A stretch of DNA of 64,000 nt from 20CM-2-55-15 sp964633285 (GTDB lineage: Bacteria; Acidobacteriota; Terriglobia; 20CM-2-55-15), in contig CAZWGA010000026.1 of assembly GCA_964633285.1 (NCBI GenBank), positions 1-64,000 of the forward strand. The letters are read 5' to 3'. This document shows, in pieces, positions 8,684-17,831 of the stretch; within the stretch, counting starts at the first letter, position 1; each line of letters opens with the position of its first letter. The notes under the pieces are model-generated. The model had not been told where the DNA came from. It worked only from the letters and a program-made list of their open reading frames with translations, and did no database searches. The position numbers and the translations under genes were made by a program.

Positions 8684-9642
8684 ATTTGAAAACGCATCAC
8701 CGTGAACTCTCTGTCGCCGCCGCCATCGCAGCGTTAGGGATTGTTCTGGCCATTGCTGCGCCGGGCTATTTTGCGGGTGAGAATCTGCTGGATCTCTTTC
8801 TCGCGAATATCCCGGTCCTTGTTATTGCGGTTGGGATGACTCTGATCATTCTGACCGGACAAATCGATATCTCCGCCGGTTCCATCTTCGCAATCTGCAG
8901 CGTTACGGCCGGCTTGGCGGCAAAAATCGGATTGCCGGGTGTACCTATGGTTCTGAGTGTGTGTCTGATTGGCGCGGCGATCGGATGCATCAATGGCGCG
9001 TTCGTCGCATATGTGCGGATTCCATCCATCGTCGTTACGCTCGCGAGTATGGTTGCTTTGCGCGATGCGCTTCGCTGGATGACACAAGGGGCGTGGGTGC
9101 AGGATCTGCCGCCCGAGTTTCAATGGCTGGGGTTCTCGCAGGAGGCGTATCCGTTCGCGAGTCTGTTTTTCGTCGTGGCTCTTGTGGTTCTGCTGGACTG
9201 GGTGATGCGCAACACCGCCGCGGGACGCGCTGTCTACGCCACAGGTTCGAATCCGGAGGCTGCGCGTCTTGCCGGTTTCGATACTCCGCGGATCACCTTC
9301 TGCGTTTTCGGGTTCATGGGCCTGCTCACCGGATTCGCTGCTGTTCTCAATTCCGTCCGGTTTAATCAGATTCCCAGCAACACCGGTATCGGACTGGAGA
9401 TGAAAGTCATCGCTGCGGTTGTGATTGGAGGCACCGCAATTACAGGCGGCGTGGGGACCATCGTTGGCACGGTACTCGGCGTGGTGCTGCTGGGAGCGAT
9501 CGGTCCAGCCTTAACGTTCCTGGGAGTCAGTGCATATTGGGAAAGGGCGCTTCAGGGCGGAATCATTTTGATCGCAGTCGTTGTGGACGCCGTGCGCGCG
9601 CATTCGGGGAAATATGGAAGTGTTGCCGCAAGCCGGACGTGA
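8680..9642 (+). CDS. Sugar ABC importer permease (RbsC/RhaP/RhaQ type)
   Basis: This 320-residue integral membrane protein has eight to ten hydrophobic segments. It carries the family signature of BPD_transp_2 permeases: GQIDISAGSIFAI near residue 61, GCINGAFVAYVRIPSIVVTLAS near residue 105, and AVVIGGTAITGGVGTIVGTVLG near residue 246. It overlaps the ATPase gene by 4 nt, and the next gene starts 29 nt before its stop, so all three are co-translated. It would pair with the membrane half of the next gene as a heterodimeric channel. Confidence 0.9.
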   Translation: MNLKTHHRELSVAAAIAALGIVLAIAAPGYFAGENLLDLFLANIPVLVIAVGMTLIILTGQIDISAGSIFAICSVTAGLAAKIGLPGVPMVLSVCLIGAAIGCINGAFVAYVRIPSIVVTLASMVALRDALRWMTQGAWVQDLPPEFQWLGFSQEAYPFASLFFVVALVVLLDWVMRNTAAGRAVYATGSNPEAARLAGFDTPRITFCVFGFMGLLTGFAAVLNSVRFNQIPSNTGIGLEMKVIAAVVIGGTAITGGVGTIVGTVLGVVLLGAIGPALTFLGVSAYWERALQGGIILIAVVVDAVRAHSGKYGSVAASRT

Positions 9643-11677
9643 GCGCGCGAACGCTCCCGCTGTCTCTGCGTCGACGCGGATTCTTCTTGGCGCCCTTCTC
9701 ACTGAAATCGTCCTCTTCTCTTTTCTTGCTGAGAACTTTCTCACCACCGGCAACTTCTTCGAGGTGCTTCGATTCAGTATTGAACTGGGCCTGCTTGCCG
9801 TCGCGCTGACTCCGGTGCTCGTCACCGGCGGCATCGATCTGTCCGTCGGTTCGATGATGGGTCTGGCGGCGGTGGTCTTTGGCGCGATGTGGAAAGACGC
9901 GCACCTTCCTCTTTTCGCTTCCGCCGTCATCACCATTCTGCTGGGACTCGCAGGCGGTGGTTTGAATGCGATTCTGATCGCGCGTTTGAATCTTCCTCCG
10001 CTCATCGTGACTCTCGGATCATTCTCGCTGTTTCGCGGAATTGCGGAGGGCATGACTCACGCTGCCGTAAACTACACGGGATTTCCACGTTCATTCCTGG
10101 TCCTGGGGCAGGGCTATGTTGGTGGTGTGATCCCGATGCAGCTTTTCGTTTTCGCGGCGGTATTCGCTGCTTATGCCATCCTGCTCCATCGCTCGGTCAT
10201 CGGCCGTGCGTGGTACGCGATCGGATTTAATGCCGAGGGCGCCCGTTACGCCGGTATTCCCGTCGCAAAGCGCGTTGCTCTGGTGTATGTGCTCGCCGGC
10301 GTGGTTTCCGCCGTCGCCGCCATCATCTATGTTGCGCATCTCGGTCAGGCGCGCTCGGATGCGGGTACCGGATACGAACTGGACGCGATTACCGCGGTCG
10401 TATTAGGAGGAACATCCGTTTTCGGGGGACGTGGAAATGTGTGGGGCACACTGCTGGGATTGTTGGCCCTATCCGTCCTGCAAAACGGACTACATCTGGC
10501 AGCATTGCCTTCGGAACTCACGGGCGTGCTGACCGGAGTCGTTTTGCTGCTCGTCATCAGTTTGGAAAAATGGCGCGCACATATTCCCCTCTTCGCACGG
10601 GAGGGGCGGCTTGAAGATGCGTTTCCTGAGGAGGTCCTTGTGAAAAACAGTCAGGTCGCGATTATCTGCGCGGCCGTTCTGGCGGGCGCGATCATTGTGG
10701 CGGGCACAAATGTCTGGCTGGTGCGTTCGCTGGGACATTCGCCGGATTCGGCGGCGTCCGGCACGTCGCCTGCGCATCGCCCCGTGATTGCGGTGATGCC
10801 GAAAGCCAAGGGCGATCCCTATTTCGTGAGCGCCCGCGCGGGAGCGGAAGATGCAGCGCGAGAGCTTGGCGTCGATCTGATCTGGGACGGGCCGACAGCG
10901 CTTGAAGCTGCGAAGCAAAACGAACTCATCGAGAACTGGATCACGCGGCGCGTCGATGCCATCGCGGTCGCCGTCGAAAACAAGGCGGGAATATCCACGG
11001 TGCTGCGCAAGGCGCGCGAGCGCGGTATTCATGTTTTGACGTGGGACGCTGACGCCGAACCTGACGCGCGTGAGTTTTTTGCCAATCAAGCGACTTCGGA
11101 AGCAATCGCAAACACACTTACCGATGAGGCTGCGCGCCTCCTGGGAAGCAAGGGTGATTTCGCCATCATCACCGGCGCTCTGACGGCGGCGAATCAGAAC
11201 GAATGGATTGCGTTCATCAGGAAACGCCTGGAGAAATATCCCAGTCTCAAACTGGCCACGATCCGTCCCAGCGACGATGACCGCGATAAAGCCTTCGCGG
11301 AAACGCAAACGATTTTGAAAGCCTATCCTTCCGTGAAACTCATCATGGCGATTTCCGCGCCCGCGGTTCCCGGTTCGGGCGAAGCGGTTCGCCAGGCCGG
11401 ACGCAAGGATGTGAACGTGATCGGCCTCTCGCTTCCGAGTATCTGCAAACCTTACGTGCACGACGGCACGGTCCAGACGGTCGTGCTGTGGAGCACGCAC
11501 GATCTGGGATATCTCACGGTCTACGCGAGTTCGCTGCTGACGCAGAATAAAATTCCGCCCGGCGCTCAGTCGATTCAAGCAGGACGGCTCGGCAAGCTCG
11601 AAGTGCGCGGCGCCGAAATCATTCTCGGGCCGCCTTTGATCATCAACAAAGCCAACATCGATCAGTTCGATTTCTGA
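9614..11677 (+). CDS. Fusion of sugar ABC permease with RhaS-like substrate-binding protein
   Basis: The protein has 687 residues in two parts. Residues 1 to about 335 form a second BPD_transp_2 permease (GGIDLSVGSMMGLAAVVFG, LPPLIVTLGSFSLFRGIAEG, AVVLGGTSVFGGRGNVWGT). A hydrophobic segment at about 345-370 (VAIICAAVLAGAIIVAGT) follows. The rest, from about residue 385, is a periplasmic-binding protein of the RhaS/AI-2 type with PVIAVMPKAKGDPYF, VLTWDADAEPDAREFFANQA, GLSLPSICKPYVHDGTVQ and VLWSTHDLGYLTVYASSLL. No stop codon separates them. An internal ribosome binding site and GTG at 10628-10642 could also make the binding protein alone. These subunits are usually separate genes. ATG 9614 follows GGGGAA at 9606-9611. 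Confidence 0.88.
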   Translation: MEVLPQAGRERANAPAVSASTRILLGALLTEIVLFSFLAENFLTTGNFFEVLRFSIELGLLAVALTPVLVTGGIDLSVGSMMGLAAVVFGAMWKDAHLPLFASAVITILLGLAGGGLNAILIARLNLPPLIVTLGSFSLFRGIAEGMTHAAVNYTGFPRSFLVLGQGYVGGVIPMQLFVFAAVFAAYAILLHRSVIGRAWYAIGFNAEGARYAGIPVAKRVALVYVLAGVVSAVAAIIYVAHLGQARSDAGTGYELDAITAVVLGGTSVFGGRGNVWGTLLGLLALSVLQNGLHLAALPSELTGVLTGVVLLLVISLEKWRAHIPLFAREGRLEDAFPEEVLVKNSQVAIICAAVLAGAIIVAGTNVWLVRSLGHSPDSAASGTSPAHRPVIAVMPKAKGDPYFVSARAGAEDAARELGVDLIWDGPTALEAAKQNELIENWITRRVDAIAVAVENKAGISTVLRKARERGIHVLTWDADAEPDAREFFANQATSEAIANTLTDEAARLLGSKGDFAIITGALTAANQNEWIAFIRKRLEKYPSLKLATIRPSDDDRDKAFAETQTILKAYPSVKLIMAISAPAVPGSGEAVRQAGRKDVNVIGLSLPSICKPYVHDGTVQTVVLWSTHDLGYLTVYASSLLTQNKIPPGAQSIQAGRLGKLEVRGAEIILGPPLIINKANIDQFDF
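10628..10642 (+). promoter_or_regulatory. Internal Shine-Dalgarno and GTG start inside the permease/SBP fusion
   Basis: GAGGAGG at 10628-10634, a 5-nt spacer, then GTG at 10640-10642 in the reading frame of the fusion. Translation from here would give a 345-residue protein starting with a basic residue and a hydrophobic stretch like a signal peptide, then the RhaS-like domain. That is the normal length for a free binding protein. It looks like the retained start of an ancestral separate gene. Confidence 0.7.
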
Positions 11678-11751
11678 CGCTGCGGGCCCCGGTTTTCAGT
11701 TGTTCGCCGCCCGGTTCGCTGTTAGGATCTGCAACCGATTACATCCCACAA

Positions 11752-11765
11752 TGAAATCGATTACA
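11752..11765. promoter_or_regulatory. LacI-type operator-like palindrome ahead of TonB-dependent receptor
   Basis: TGAAATCGATTACA is a 12-of-14 palindrome with the central CG typical of LacI-family sites. A half-site, CGATTACA, recurs at 11736-11743 and 11758-11765, 22 bp apart (about two helical turns). It ends 26 bp before the ATG at 11792. No LacI-family gene is in the window, so the cognate regulator would be elsewhere. Confidence 0.4.
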
Positions 11766-11791
11766 CGATGGTGTCGGAGGAGGTAAATCTC

Positions 11792-14700
11792 ATGAGATCA
11801 AAGTGTGTAGTGTTTGTTGCCGTCGCAGCCGTTTTGCTCTGCGGAATGGCGGCTGCGCAGACGGTTTCCAGTTTCCTGGTCGGGACGGTTACGGATCCGG
11901 GAAATGCCGTCATTCCCGGCGTCGACGTGAAACTGGTGGATCAGTCGACGGGCCAGGAACGCTCGGCGCGGGCGAACGAAGCCGGCCTCTTCCGCTTCAA
12001 CGATCTGGCGCCCGGGCGCTACAGCGTCACTATTCGCGCCGATGGATTCAAAGGTTACCAGCAGCGCGACATCAACATATCCAGCAGTGAGGCTCGCGAT
12101 CTGGGGCGCGTGGTTCTGGAGATCGGGAGTCTCACCGATGAAGTGCACGTTACGGCTGAAGCCACGCCGGTTCAATTGGCAAGCAGCGAAAAATCTGCTT
12201 TGATCGATGGCGCTGAGATTCTCGATGTCGCCATCAAAGGACGCGATCTGTTTGACTTCATGAGAACGCTGCCCGGCGTTGTGGACACTCGGGCGACCCG
12301 CGACGTCACGTCGCCGAATTCAATTGCCGGCATTACCATCAATGGCGGCAGCGCCAATCAAAAGAACTTCACCGTTGATGGCGTGACCGACATGGATACG
12401 GGCTCGAACGGCACGCTTCACTATGAGCCGAACCTGGATGCGATTGCCGAGATTCGTGTGCTTTCTTCCAACTATCAGGCCGAGTATGGACGCAATGCTT
12501 CGGGGCTGATCAGCGTTGTGACCAAGAGCGGAACGCAAGATTTCCATGGCAGCGCGTGGTGGACGCATCGGCACGAACAATTCAATGCGAACGATTTCTT
12601 CCGGAACAAAAACGGCTTGAGCCGGGTTCCGTATCGCTACAACGTTGCAGGCTTCAGCATGGGCGGCCCGATTTTCATCCCGTCCAAATTCAACAGCGAC
12701 AAACGCAAGCTCTTCTTCTTTGCGTCTCAGGAATACACAAGGCAGATGGAGGATCAGGGCACGCGTTATACGAACATGCCGACGGCGTTGGAGCGTATCG
12801 GGGACTTTTCGAAAAGTTTCGACAGTAACGGAAAGTTGATCACGATAAAAGACCCCGTGACAGGACAGGCCTTTCAAGGGAACATTATTCCGCCCTCGCG
12901 AATCGACAAAATCGGTCAGGCCATCCTGAATTTCTTCCCGCTGCCCAATTACGCCGATCCGGATCCAACTCAGGTCTACAATCGTAATTACAAAGCCCAG
13001 GCCAGTAGTCCGCATCCCAGGCGCAACGATGTCGTTCGGATCGATACGTTTCTCGGATCGAAGTTCAACGCGAACTTCCGTTTCATTCACGATGCCGATG
13101 AACTCGATTCGGTCTTCCAGGGTTTGAACTGGATTTACGCCATTCAGAATCATCCGAATCCCGGAAAGGGATACGCAGTCAATGCGAGCTATTCCTTCAG
13201 TCCGACGCTCATCGATCAGTTCACGTTTGGGAAGAGCTGGAACACGTGGGCGTGGTTCATGAAAAACGAAGGCGACGTTTCACGCGACAAAATGGGAAAT
13301 CCGCCGAAGTGGTATCCCCTCGATTCGTCGAGGCCGGATCTTTATCGCGCTTATATACCGAACGTTTCCTTCGGAAATACGCCCGTCAATTCCGCCGGCT
13401 ATACTCTCGGCAATCCGCCGTACGCCAATTTCAACGACATCTACAGCTACGCGGACAATCTGACGAAAGCCTGGTCCAGTCACAATCTCAAGGCAGGCAT
13501 CTACATTGAGCACAACGGCAAGCAACAGGCGTCGAACACCAACTACCGGGGTGTTTACAACTTCGGCAGGGACACGAACAATCCGCTCGATTCGGGCAAC
13601 GGATACGCGAACGCGCTTCTCGGAAATTTCACGAGTTATCAGGAAGCCACGCGGCGGAATCTGTTCAATGTCTGGTACTGGAACGTCGAATGGTACGCGC
13701 AGGATAACTGGCGAGTCAGCCGCAGGCTGACGCTGGATTATGGAATCCGCTTTTATCAAATGCCGGCGCAGGTGGACTTGAACAATACATTTGCAACATT
13801 CGATGTAAGCGCCTACTCCAGACAGAAAGCGCCGCGATTGTATGTTCCCGGCTTCGACGCCAGCCGCAGGCGTGTTGCGGTCGATCCCGTCACGGGAGCA
13901 ACAGCGCCGGCGCCTCTGATTGGACTGTTCGTTCCCGGCAGTGGTGATCCTGCGAACGGAATGAAGCGCCAGGGTGACGGCGTTCCATTCAGCATCTACT
14001 CGACACCGTTTATCAAGGTTGCGCCACGCGCAGGTTTCGCCTGGGATTTATTCGGCAACGGCAAGACGGCGCTGCGCGGCGGGTTCGGACTCTTTTTCAA
14101 CCGCGAAGATGGAAATCAGGTTTACAACATGTCGGGAAACCCGCCGGTCAGTTACACGCCGCAATTGTCCTACGGCAGCATCGGCACGCTGACGGATACG
14201 AACGGGCTGACCGGCCCGACCAACATTAATTACTACTTTGGACGGATCCAGGAACCACACACGTGGAACTGGAGCTTTGGAGTTCAGCAGAGCGTTGGTT
14301 TTGGAACTCTGCTGGACGTGGCCTACGTCGGAAGCGCGGCCGCAGATCAATCGCTACGATACAACATTAATGCGATTCCGAGATTCGCTCGATTCGATCC
14401 GAACAATGCCGATCCCACTCAGGCCGGAAAACCGCTTCCGGATAACTTCCTTCGTCCGTACACGGGATTGGGCGATGTGAATCCGGCGTTTTTTCTCGGC
14501 TACAGTAATTATCATTCGTTGCAGATTTCCGGACGCCGGCGGCTGACGAAGGGCGTGATGTTCGGCGGATCCTACACGTGGTCGCGTAATCTGGGCGTGA
14601 CCAGCACAAGTCCGTACTTTGATTCACCGAAAGAATTGAGCAAGCGAAACTACGGATTGCTGACCACGGATCGATCGCATTCGCTCAGTGTTAACTATTC

Positions 14701-15238
14701 GTACGAAGTGCCGAAGCTCGGCAAACGGCTGGACAATCGGTTCATCGGCGCAATCACCGACAATTGGCTGCTCTCCGGCATTACATCGTTTTCAACCGGA
14801 GCTCCATTCACGCCGACATTCACGACAACAGATGGGGCCGACATCAGCGGTTCGACCGAAGGTGCTCGTATCGACGTCATCGGAGATGCGAGCCTTGCGC
14901 GCGGTGAAAAGACATTTGCGCGGAACTTCAAAACGGAAATGTTCAGGCGGCCGGCAGTCGGCACGTTTGGTACTGCAGGAGTGAACATTCTGCGAGGTCC
15001 GGGAGTCAACAACTGGGATGCCACGCTGACCAAGTCGATTCCGGTGCCGCTTGGCGAACGCGGCACTGTGAAACTCCGTTCTGAGTTCTACAATCTTTTC
15101 AACCATACGCAGTTCTCAGGAATCGACACAGCGGCGCGATTTGATGCGTCCGGTACTCAAGTCAATGCGAATTTCGGTACGTACAATGCCTCGCGGTCGC
15201 CGCGAATCATTTCATTTGCGCTGAGGTTGGAGTTCTAA
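11792..15238 (+). CDS. Oar-like TonB-dependent receptor with carboxypeptidase-regulatory domain (1148 aa)
   Basis: An outer-membrane receptor probably importing large glycosides or oligosaccharides. The start follows GGAGGAGG at 11777-11784 and opens a Sec signal ending in MAAAQ. Residues of about 30-105 form a CarboxypepD_reg-like beta-sandwich (GTVTDPGNAVIPGVDVKL, LAPGRYSVTIRADGFKGY). A plug domain follows (TINGGSANQKNFTVDGV, YQAEYGRNASGLISVVTKSG), then a large beta-barrel ending RIISFALRLEF with the C-terminal Phe of barrel proteins. Cytochrome c, quinoprotein and TIM-barrel genes follow within tens of bases, so the receptor probably feeds a periplasmic oxidation system. The substrate is unknown. 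Confidence 0.9.
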   Translation: MRSKCVVFVAVAAVLLCGMAAAQTVSSFLVGTVTDPGNAVIPGVDVKLVDQSTGQERSARANEAGLFRFNDLAPGRYSVTIRADGFKGYQQRDINISSSEARDLGRVVLEIGSLTDEVHVTAEATPVQLASSEKSALIDGAEILDVAIKGRDLFDFMRTLPGVVDTRATRDVTSPNSIAGITINGGSANQKNFTVDGVTDMDTGSNGTLHYEPNLDAIAEIRVLSSNYQAEYGRNASGLISVVTKSGTQDFHGSAWWTHRHEQFNANDFFRNKNGLSRVPYRYNVAGFSMGGPIFIPSKFNSDKRKLFFFASQEYTRQMEDQGTRYTNMPTALERIGDFSKSFDSNGKLITIKDPVTGQAFQGNIIPPSRIDKIGQAILNFFPLPNYADPDPTQVYNRNYKAQASSPHPRRNDVVRIDTFLGSKFNANFRFIHDADELDSVFQGLNWIYAIQNHPNPGKGYAVNASYSFSPTLIDQFTFGKSWNTWAWFMKNEGDVSRDKMGNPPKWYPLDSSRPDLYRAYIPNVSFGNTPVNSAGYTLGNPPYANFNDIYSYADNLTKAWSSHNLKAGIYIEHNGKQQASNTNYRGVYNFGRDTNNPLDSGNGYANALLGNFTSYQEATRRNLFNVWYWNVEWYAQDNWRVSRRLTLDYGIRFYQMPAQVDLNNTFATFDVSAYSRQKAPRLYVPGFDASRRRVAVDPVTGATAPAPLIGLFVPGSGDPANGMKRQGDGVPFSIYSTPFIKVAPRAGFAWDLFGNGKTALRGGFGLFFNREDGNQVYNMSGNPPVSYTPQLSYGSIGTLTDTNGLTGPTNINYYFGRIQEPHTWNWSFGVQQSVGFGTLLDVAYVGSAAADQSLRYNINAIPRFARFDPNNADPTQAGKPLPDNFLRPYTGLGDVNPAFFLGYSNYHSLQISGRRRLTKGVMFGGSYTWSRNLGVTSTSPYFDSPKELSKRNYGLLTTDRSHSLSVNYSYEVPKLGKRLDNRFIGAITDNWLLSGITSFSTGAPFTPTFTTTDGADISGSTEGARIDVIGDASLARGEKTFARNFKTEMFRRPAVGTFGTAGVNILRGPGVNNWDATLTKSIPVPLGERGTVKLRSEFYNLFNHTQFSGIDTAARFDASGTQVNANFGTYNASRSPRIISFALRLEF

Positions 15239-15240
15239 AC

Positions 15241-16176
15241 ATGACGTGGAAGAAATGTTTTACGCCGGTTGCGGCATTACTGGTGCTCATTACAACAGCC
15301 GGATTCGCTTATCCGCAGCGGGGCGGACGCGGCGGAGGCGGAGCTGCGGCCGGCGGCGATCAGGGCGGACGTGGGCGCGATACGTTTCCGGCGCAACAGC
15401 GCGCCATTGGAGAGGCCGCCCTGATCGAGCGTGGGAAGACGCTGTTCAGCATTCATTGCAGCGGCTGCCATGGCCCTGATCTTCGAGGCGATGAAGGTCC
15501 GAATCTCCTGCGGTCTCAACTCGTGCTGGACGATCAACACGGTGAACTTATACGCCCTCTCGTTCTCGGCAGCCGAGCGGATGCGGGAATGCCGGTGATC
15601 AACATTCCCGATAACGATGTGACGGCAGTCGCCGAATTCATCCACAGTGTCGCAGCGGCAGGCGGCCGTCAGGGACGTCCTCCGGCGGGTGCGGCATCCG
15701 TTCTGAATATCCTGGTCGGCGATGCGGCAGCGGGAAAGGCGTACTTCAATGCCAAATGCAGCGGATGCCACTCGGCCGATCGGGACCTCGAAGGAATTGC
15801 ATCGAGGATTCCGGATCCCAGGACGTTGCAAAACTTTTGGGTCTCCGGTGGCGGAGGCGGTGGCCGCGGTGGTGGCGGGGGCGGTGGTGGCCGTGGTGGC
15901 GGTGGCCGCGGCGGAGTTGCAGCCGGCTCGAGAGCAAAACCTGTCACGGTGACCGTAACAACACCCGCGGGAGAGAAATTTGAGGGCGAGCTTTCGCGCC
16001 TTGATGAATTTGATGTCACGCTTCTTCGTGACGGAGTGCAGCGCACGTTTCGGCGTGATGGCGATACTCCGAAAGTCGAAGTGCACGACCCGCTCGAACC
16101 GCATCGAAATCTGCTTACGGTTTATACCGACAAAGATATTCACAATGTGACCGCATATCTGGTGACTCTGAAATGA
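15241..16176 (+). CDS. Exported di-haem c-type cytochrome with Gly-rich linker
   Basis: This 311-residue protein has a Sec signal peptide and two haem c sites. CSGCH at residue 73 is in a normal cytochrome c context (ERGKTLFSIHCSGCHGPDLRG), with a likely axial methionine in DAGMPVI. The second CSGCH, at residue 173 (AKCSGCHSADRDLEG), starts a second, shorter haem module. Gly/Arg-rich tracts occur after the signal and at about residues 202-225. The C-terminus from about residue 230 is a beta-rich tail (VTVTVTTPAGEKFEGELSRLDEFDVTL) seen in acidobacterial cytochromes. It begins 2 nt after the receptor stop and overlaps the quinoprotein start (ATGA at 16173), implying it is the electron acceptor of that dehydrogenase. 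Confidence 0.88.
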   Translation: MTWKKCFTPVAALLVLITTAGFAYPQRGGRGGGGAAAGGDQGGRGRDTFPAQQRAIGEAALIERGKTLFSIHCSGCHGPDLRGDEGPNLLRSQLVLDDQHGELIRPLVLGSRADAGMPVINIPDNDVTAVAEFIHSVAAAGGRQGRPPAGAASVLNILVGDAAAGKAYFNAKCSGCHSADRDLEGIASRIPDPRTLQNFWVSGGGGGGRGGGGGGGGRGGGGRGGVAAGSRAKPVTVTVTTPAGEKFEGELSRLDEFDVTLLRDGVQRTFRRDGDTPKVEVHDPLEPHRNLLTVYTDKDIHNVTAYLVTLK

Positions 16177-17810
16177 AGATCGCGGCAGGCTTGCTCATTT
16201 CAGCTTTGCTACTGACGCCCGTCATTGCGGCCGGCCAGTCTCAGGCTGGCCTGGATCCCGCTTCGATCCTGAAACCGCTGTCCGACTCGTGGCCGACATA
16301 CTCCGGCGATTATTCCGGCAGGCGCTACAGCGCCCTGACGCAGATCAATAAGAGCAACGTCATGAATCTCACCCTCGCGTGGACCGCGCGGCTGGCCACC
16401 GGAACCACGAGCCGAGGGGGAGCTGCCACGATTGTCGGGGGCGAGGGCAGCGCGGATTTCGACAACGGCGTCGCCAATATCAAGGGATCGATCCTTGAGG
16501 TCGACGGGATTCTCTACATTTCTGCGCCGGACAACGCGTGGGCCGTCGATGCGCGCGATGGGCGCGAGCTCTGGCATTACTTTTGGAAGACGCGCGGCGG
16601 CACCCACATCGGCAATCGCGGCCTCGGGATGTGGCACAACTATCTGTACCTGGAAACGCCCGACGATTATCTGGTCTCGCTCGACGCAAAGACCGGCAAG
16701 GAGCGCTGGCACAAAATCATTTCGGATTTTAACCAGCAGTATTTTTCCACGATGGCGCCGATCATCGTTGGGAATCACGTGATCGTGGGCACGGGTGACG
16801 ATTTGGATGCGCCCGGATTCCTGCAATCGTTTGATCCCGAGACCGGTGAGCTGCAGTGGAAGTTCTATACGGTGCCGATGAATCCCGGTGATCCCGGCCT
16901 GGAAACCTGGCCCAGCCTCGATGCCGCGCGTCATGGCGGCGCTCAGGCCTGGATTCCGGGTTCGTACGACCCCGAAACACATCTTTATGTCTTCGGTACA
17001 GGCAATCCTACTCCAGCGTACACGGCGGGGCGCGGCGATCTGGATAATCTCTTCACGTGTTCACTGGTCGCCATCAACGTGGATACCGGGAAGCTGGCCT
17101 GGTACTACCAGACATCTCCGCATGACACGCATGACTGGGACTCCACGCAAACACCTGTATTTGCCGATGCTCCCTTCAACGGACGCATGCGCAAACTCGT
17201 GATGACCGCCGCGCGTAACGGTTATTTCTTCGTTCTTGATCGTGTGACCGGCGAGCATCTGGTATCCAGCAAATTCGGAACGGCAACGAACTGGGCCCTC
17301 GGCCTGGACAAAAATGGCGCGCCGAAGCGCAATCCCGAAAAGGATGCGACGGTTCCAGGTTCGCTTGTCACCGGAAGTGTCACGAATTGGCCGCCGCCTG
17401 CATATTCACCGGAAACGGGACTCTTCTATGTGCCGGAGAACAATTCGTTCGCGCTGACGTATCTGATCGATGTCGATCCGCGAGGTTCGATGGGTTTGGG
17501 CGGCACCGAGAACTTCGGGTTGGGAGGAGTTGGAAACTTTCTCACGGCGATTGATTACCGTACGGGAGCGGCCGCGTGGAGGCACGAAATGCAGGGCGGA
17601 GGTTCCACTGGATTATTGGCAACCGCGGGAGGATTGGTTTTTGCCGGCGGCGGCGCAAACCTGATGGCATTTGATGCCGCCACGGGAAAGACGCTGTGGC
17701 ATTCGCGCATCGGAAATCAATCGAATGCTCCCGAAACCTACATGCTCGATGGTCATCAATATTTGCTGGCCGTCGCGGGCGATACCATGTTTGCGTTCGT
17801 AATATATTGA
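16173..17810 (+). CDS. Periplasmic PQQ-dependent dehydrogenase (quinoprotein, 8-bladed propeller)
   Basis: This 545-residue protein has a Sec signal peptide ending near residue 21. The mature start resembles methanol/ethanol and glucose-type quinoproteins (WPTYSGDYSGRRYSALTQI, NVMNLTLAW). Tryptophan-docking blade motifs are present, for example DAKTGKERWHK, DPETGELQWKF, DVDTGKLAWYYQ and DAATGKTLWHS. DTHDWDSTQTPV near residue 318 fits the conserved acidic active-site region. I see no vicinal Cys-Cys pair, unlike typical alcohol dehydrogenases, which leaves sugar substrates open. It is translationally coupled to the cytochrome c gene. Oxidation of a glycoside hydroxyl in the periplasm is the contextual inference. 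Confidence 0.86.
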   Translation: MKIAAGLLISALLLTPVIAAGQSQAGLDPASILKPLSDSWPTYSGDYSGRRYSALTQINKSNVMNLTLAWTARLATGTTSRGGAATIVGGEGSADFDNGVANIKGSILEVDGILYISAPDNAWAVDARDGRELWHYFWKTRGGTHIGNRGLGMWHNYLYLETPDDYLVSLDAKTGKERWHKIISDFNQQYFSTMAPIIVGNHVIVGTGDDLDAPGFLQSFDPETGELQWKFYTVPMNPGDPGLETWPSLDAARHGGAQAWIPGSYDPETHLYVFGTGNPTPAYTAGRGDLDNLFTCSLVAINVDTGKLAWYYQTSPHDTHDWDSTQTPVFADAPFNGRMRKLVMTAARNGYFFVLDRVTGEHLVSSKFGTATNWALGLDKNGAPKRNPEKDATVPGSLVTGSVTNWPPPAYSPETGLFYVPENNSFALTYLIDVDPRGSMGLGGTENFGLGGVGNFLTAIDYRTGAAAWRHEMQGGGSTGLLATAGGLVFAGGGANLMAFDAATGKTLWHSRIGNQSNAPETYMLDGHQYLLAVAGDTMFAFVIY

Positions 17811-17831
17811 AAGTGGTCTGGAGGCAAACCT

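Noticed and set aside
15841..15920. Possible minisatellite or CRISPR-like repeat in the GGC/GGT-rich stretch
   Set aside because: The repetition follows codon triplets of a Gly-rich linker in the cytochrome reading frame, without unique spacers.
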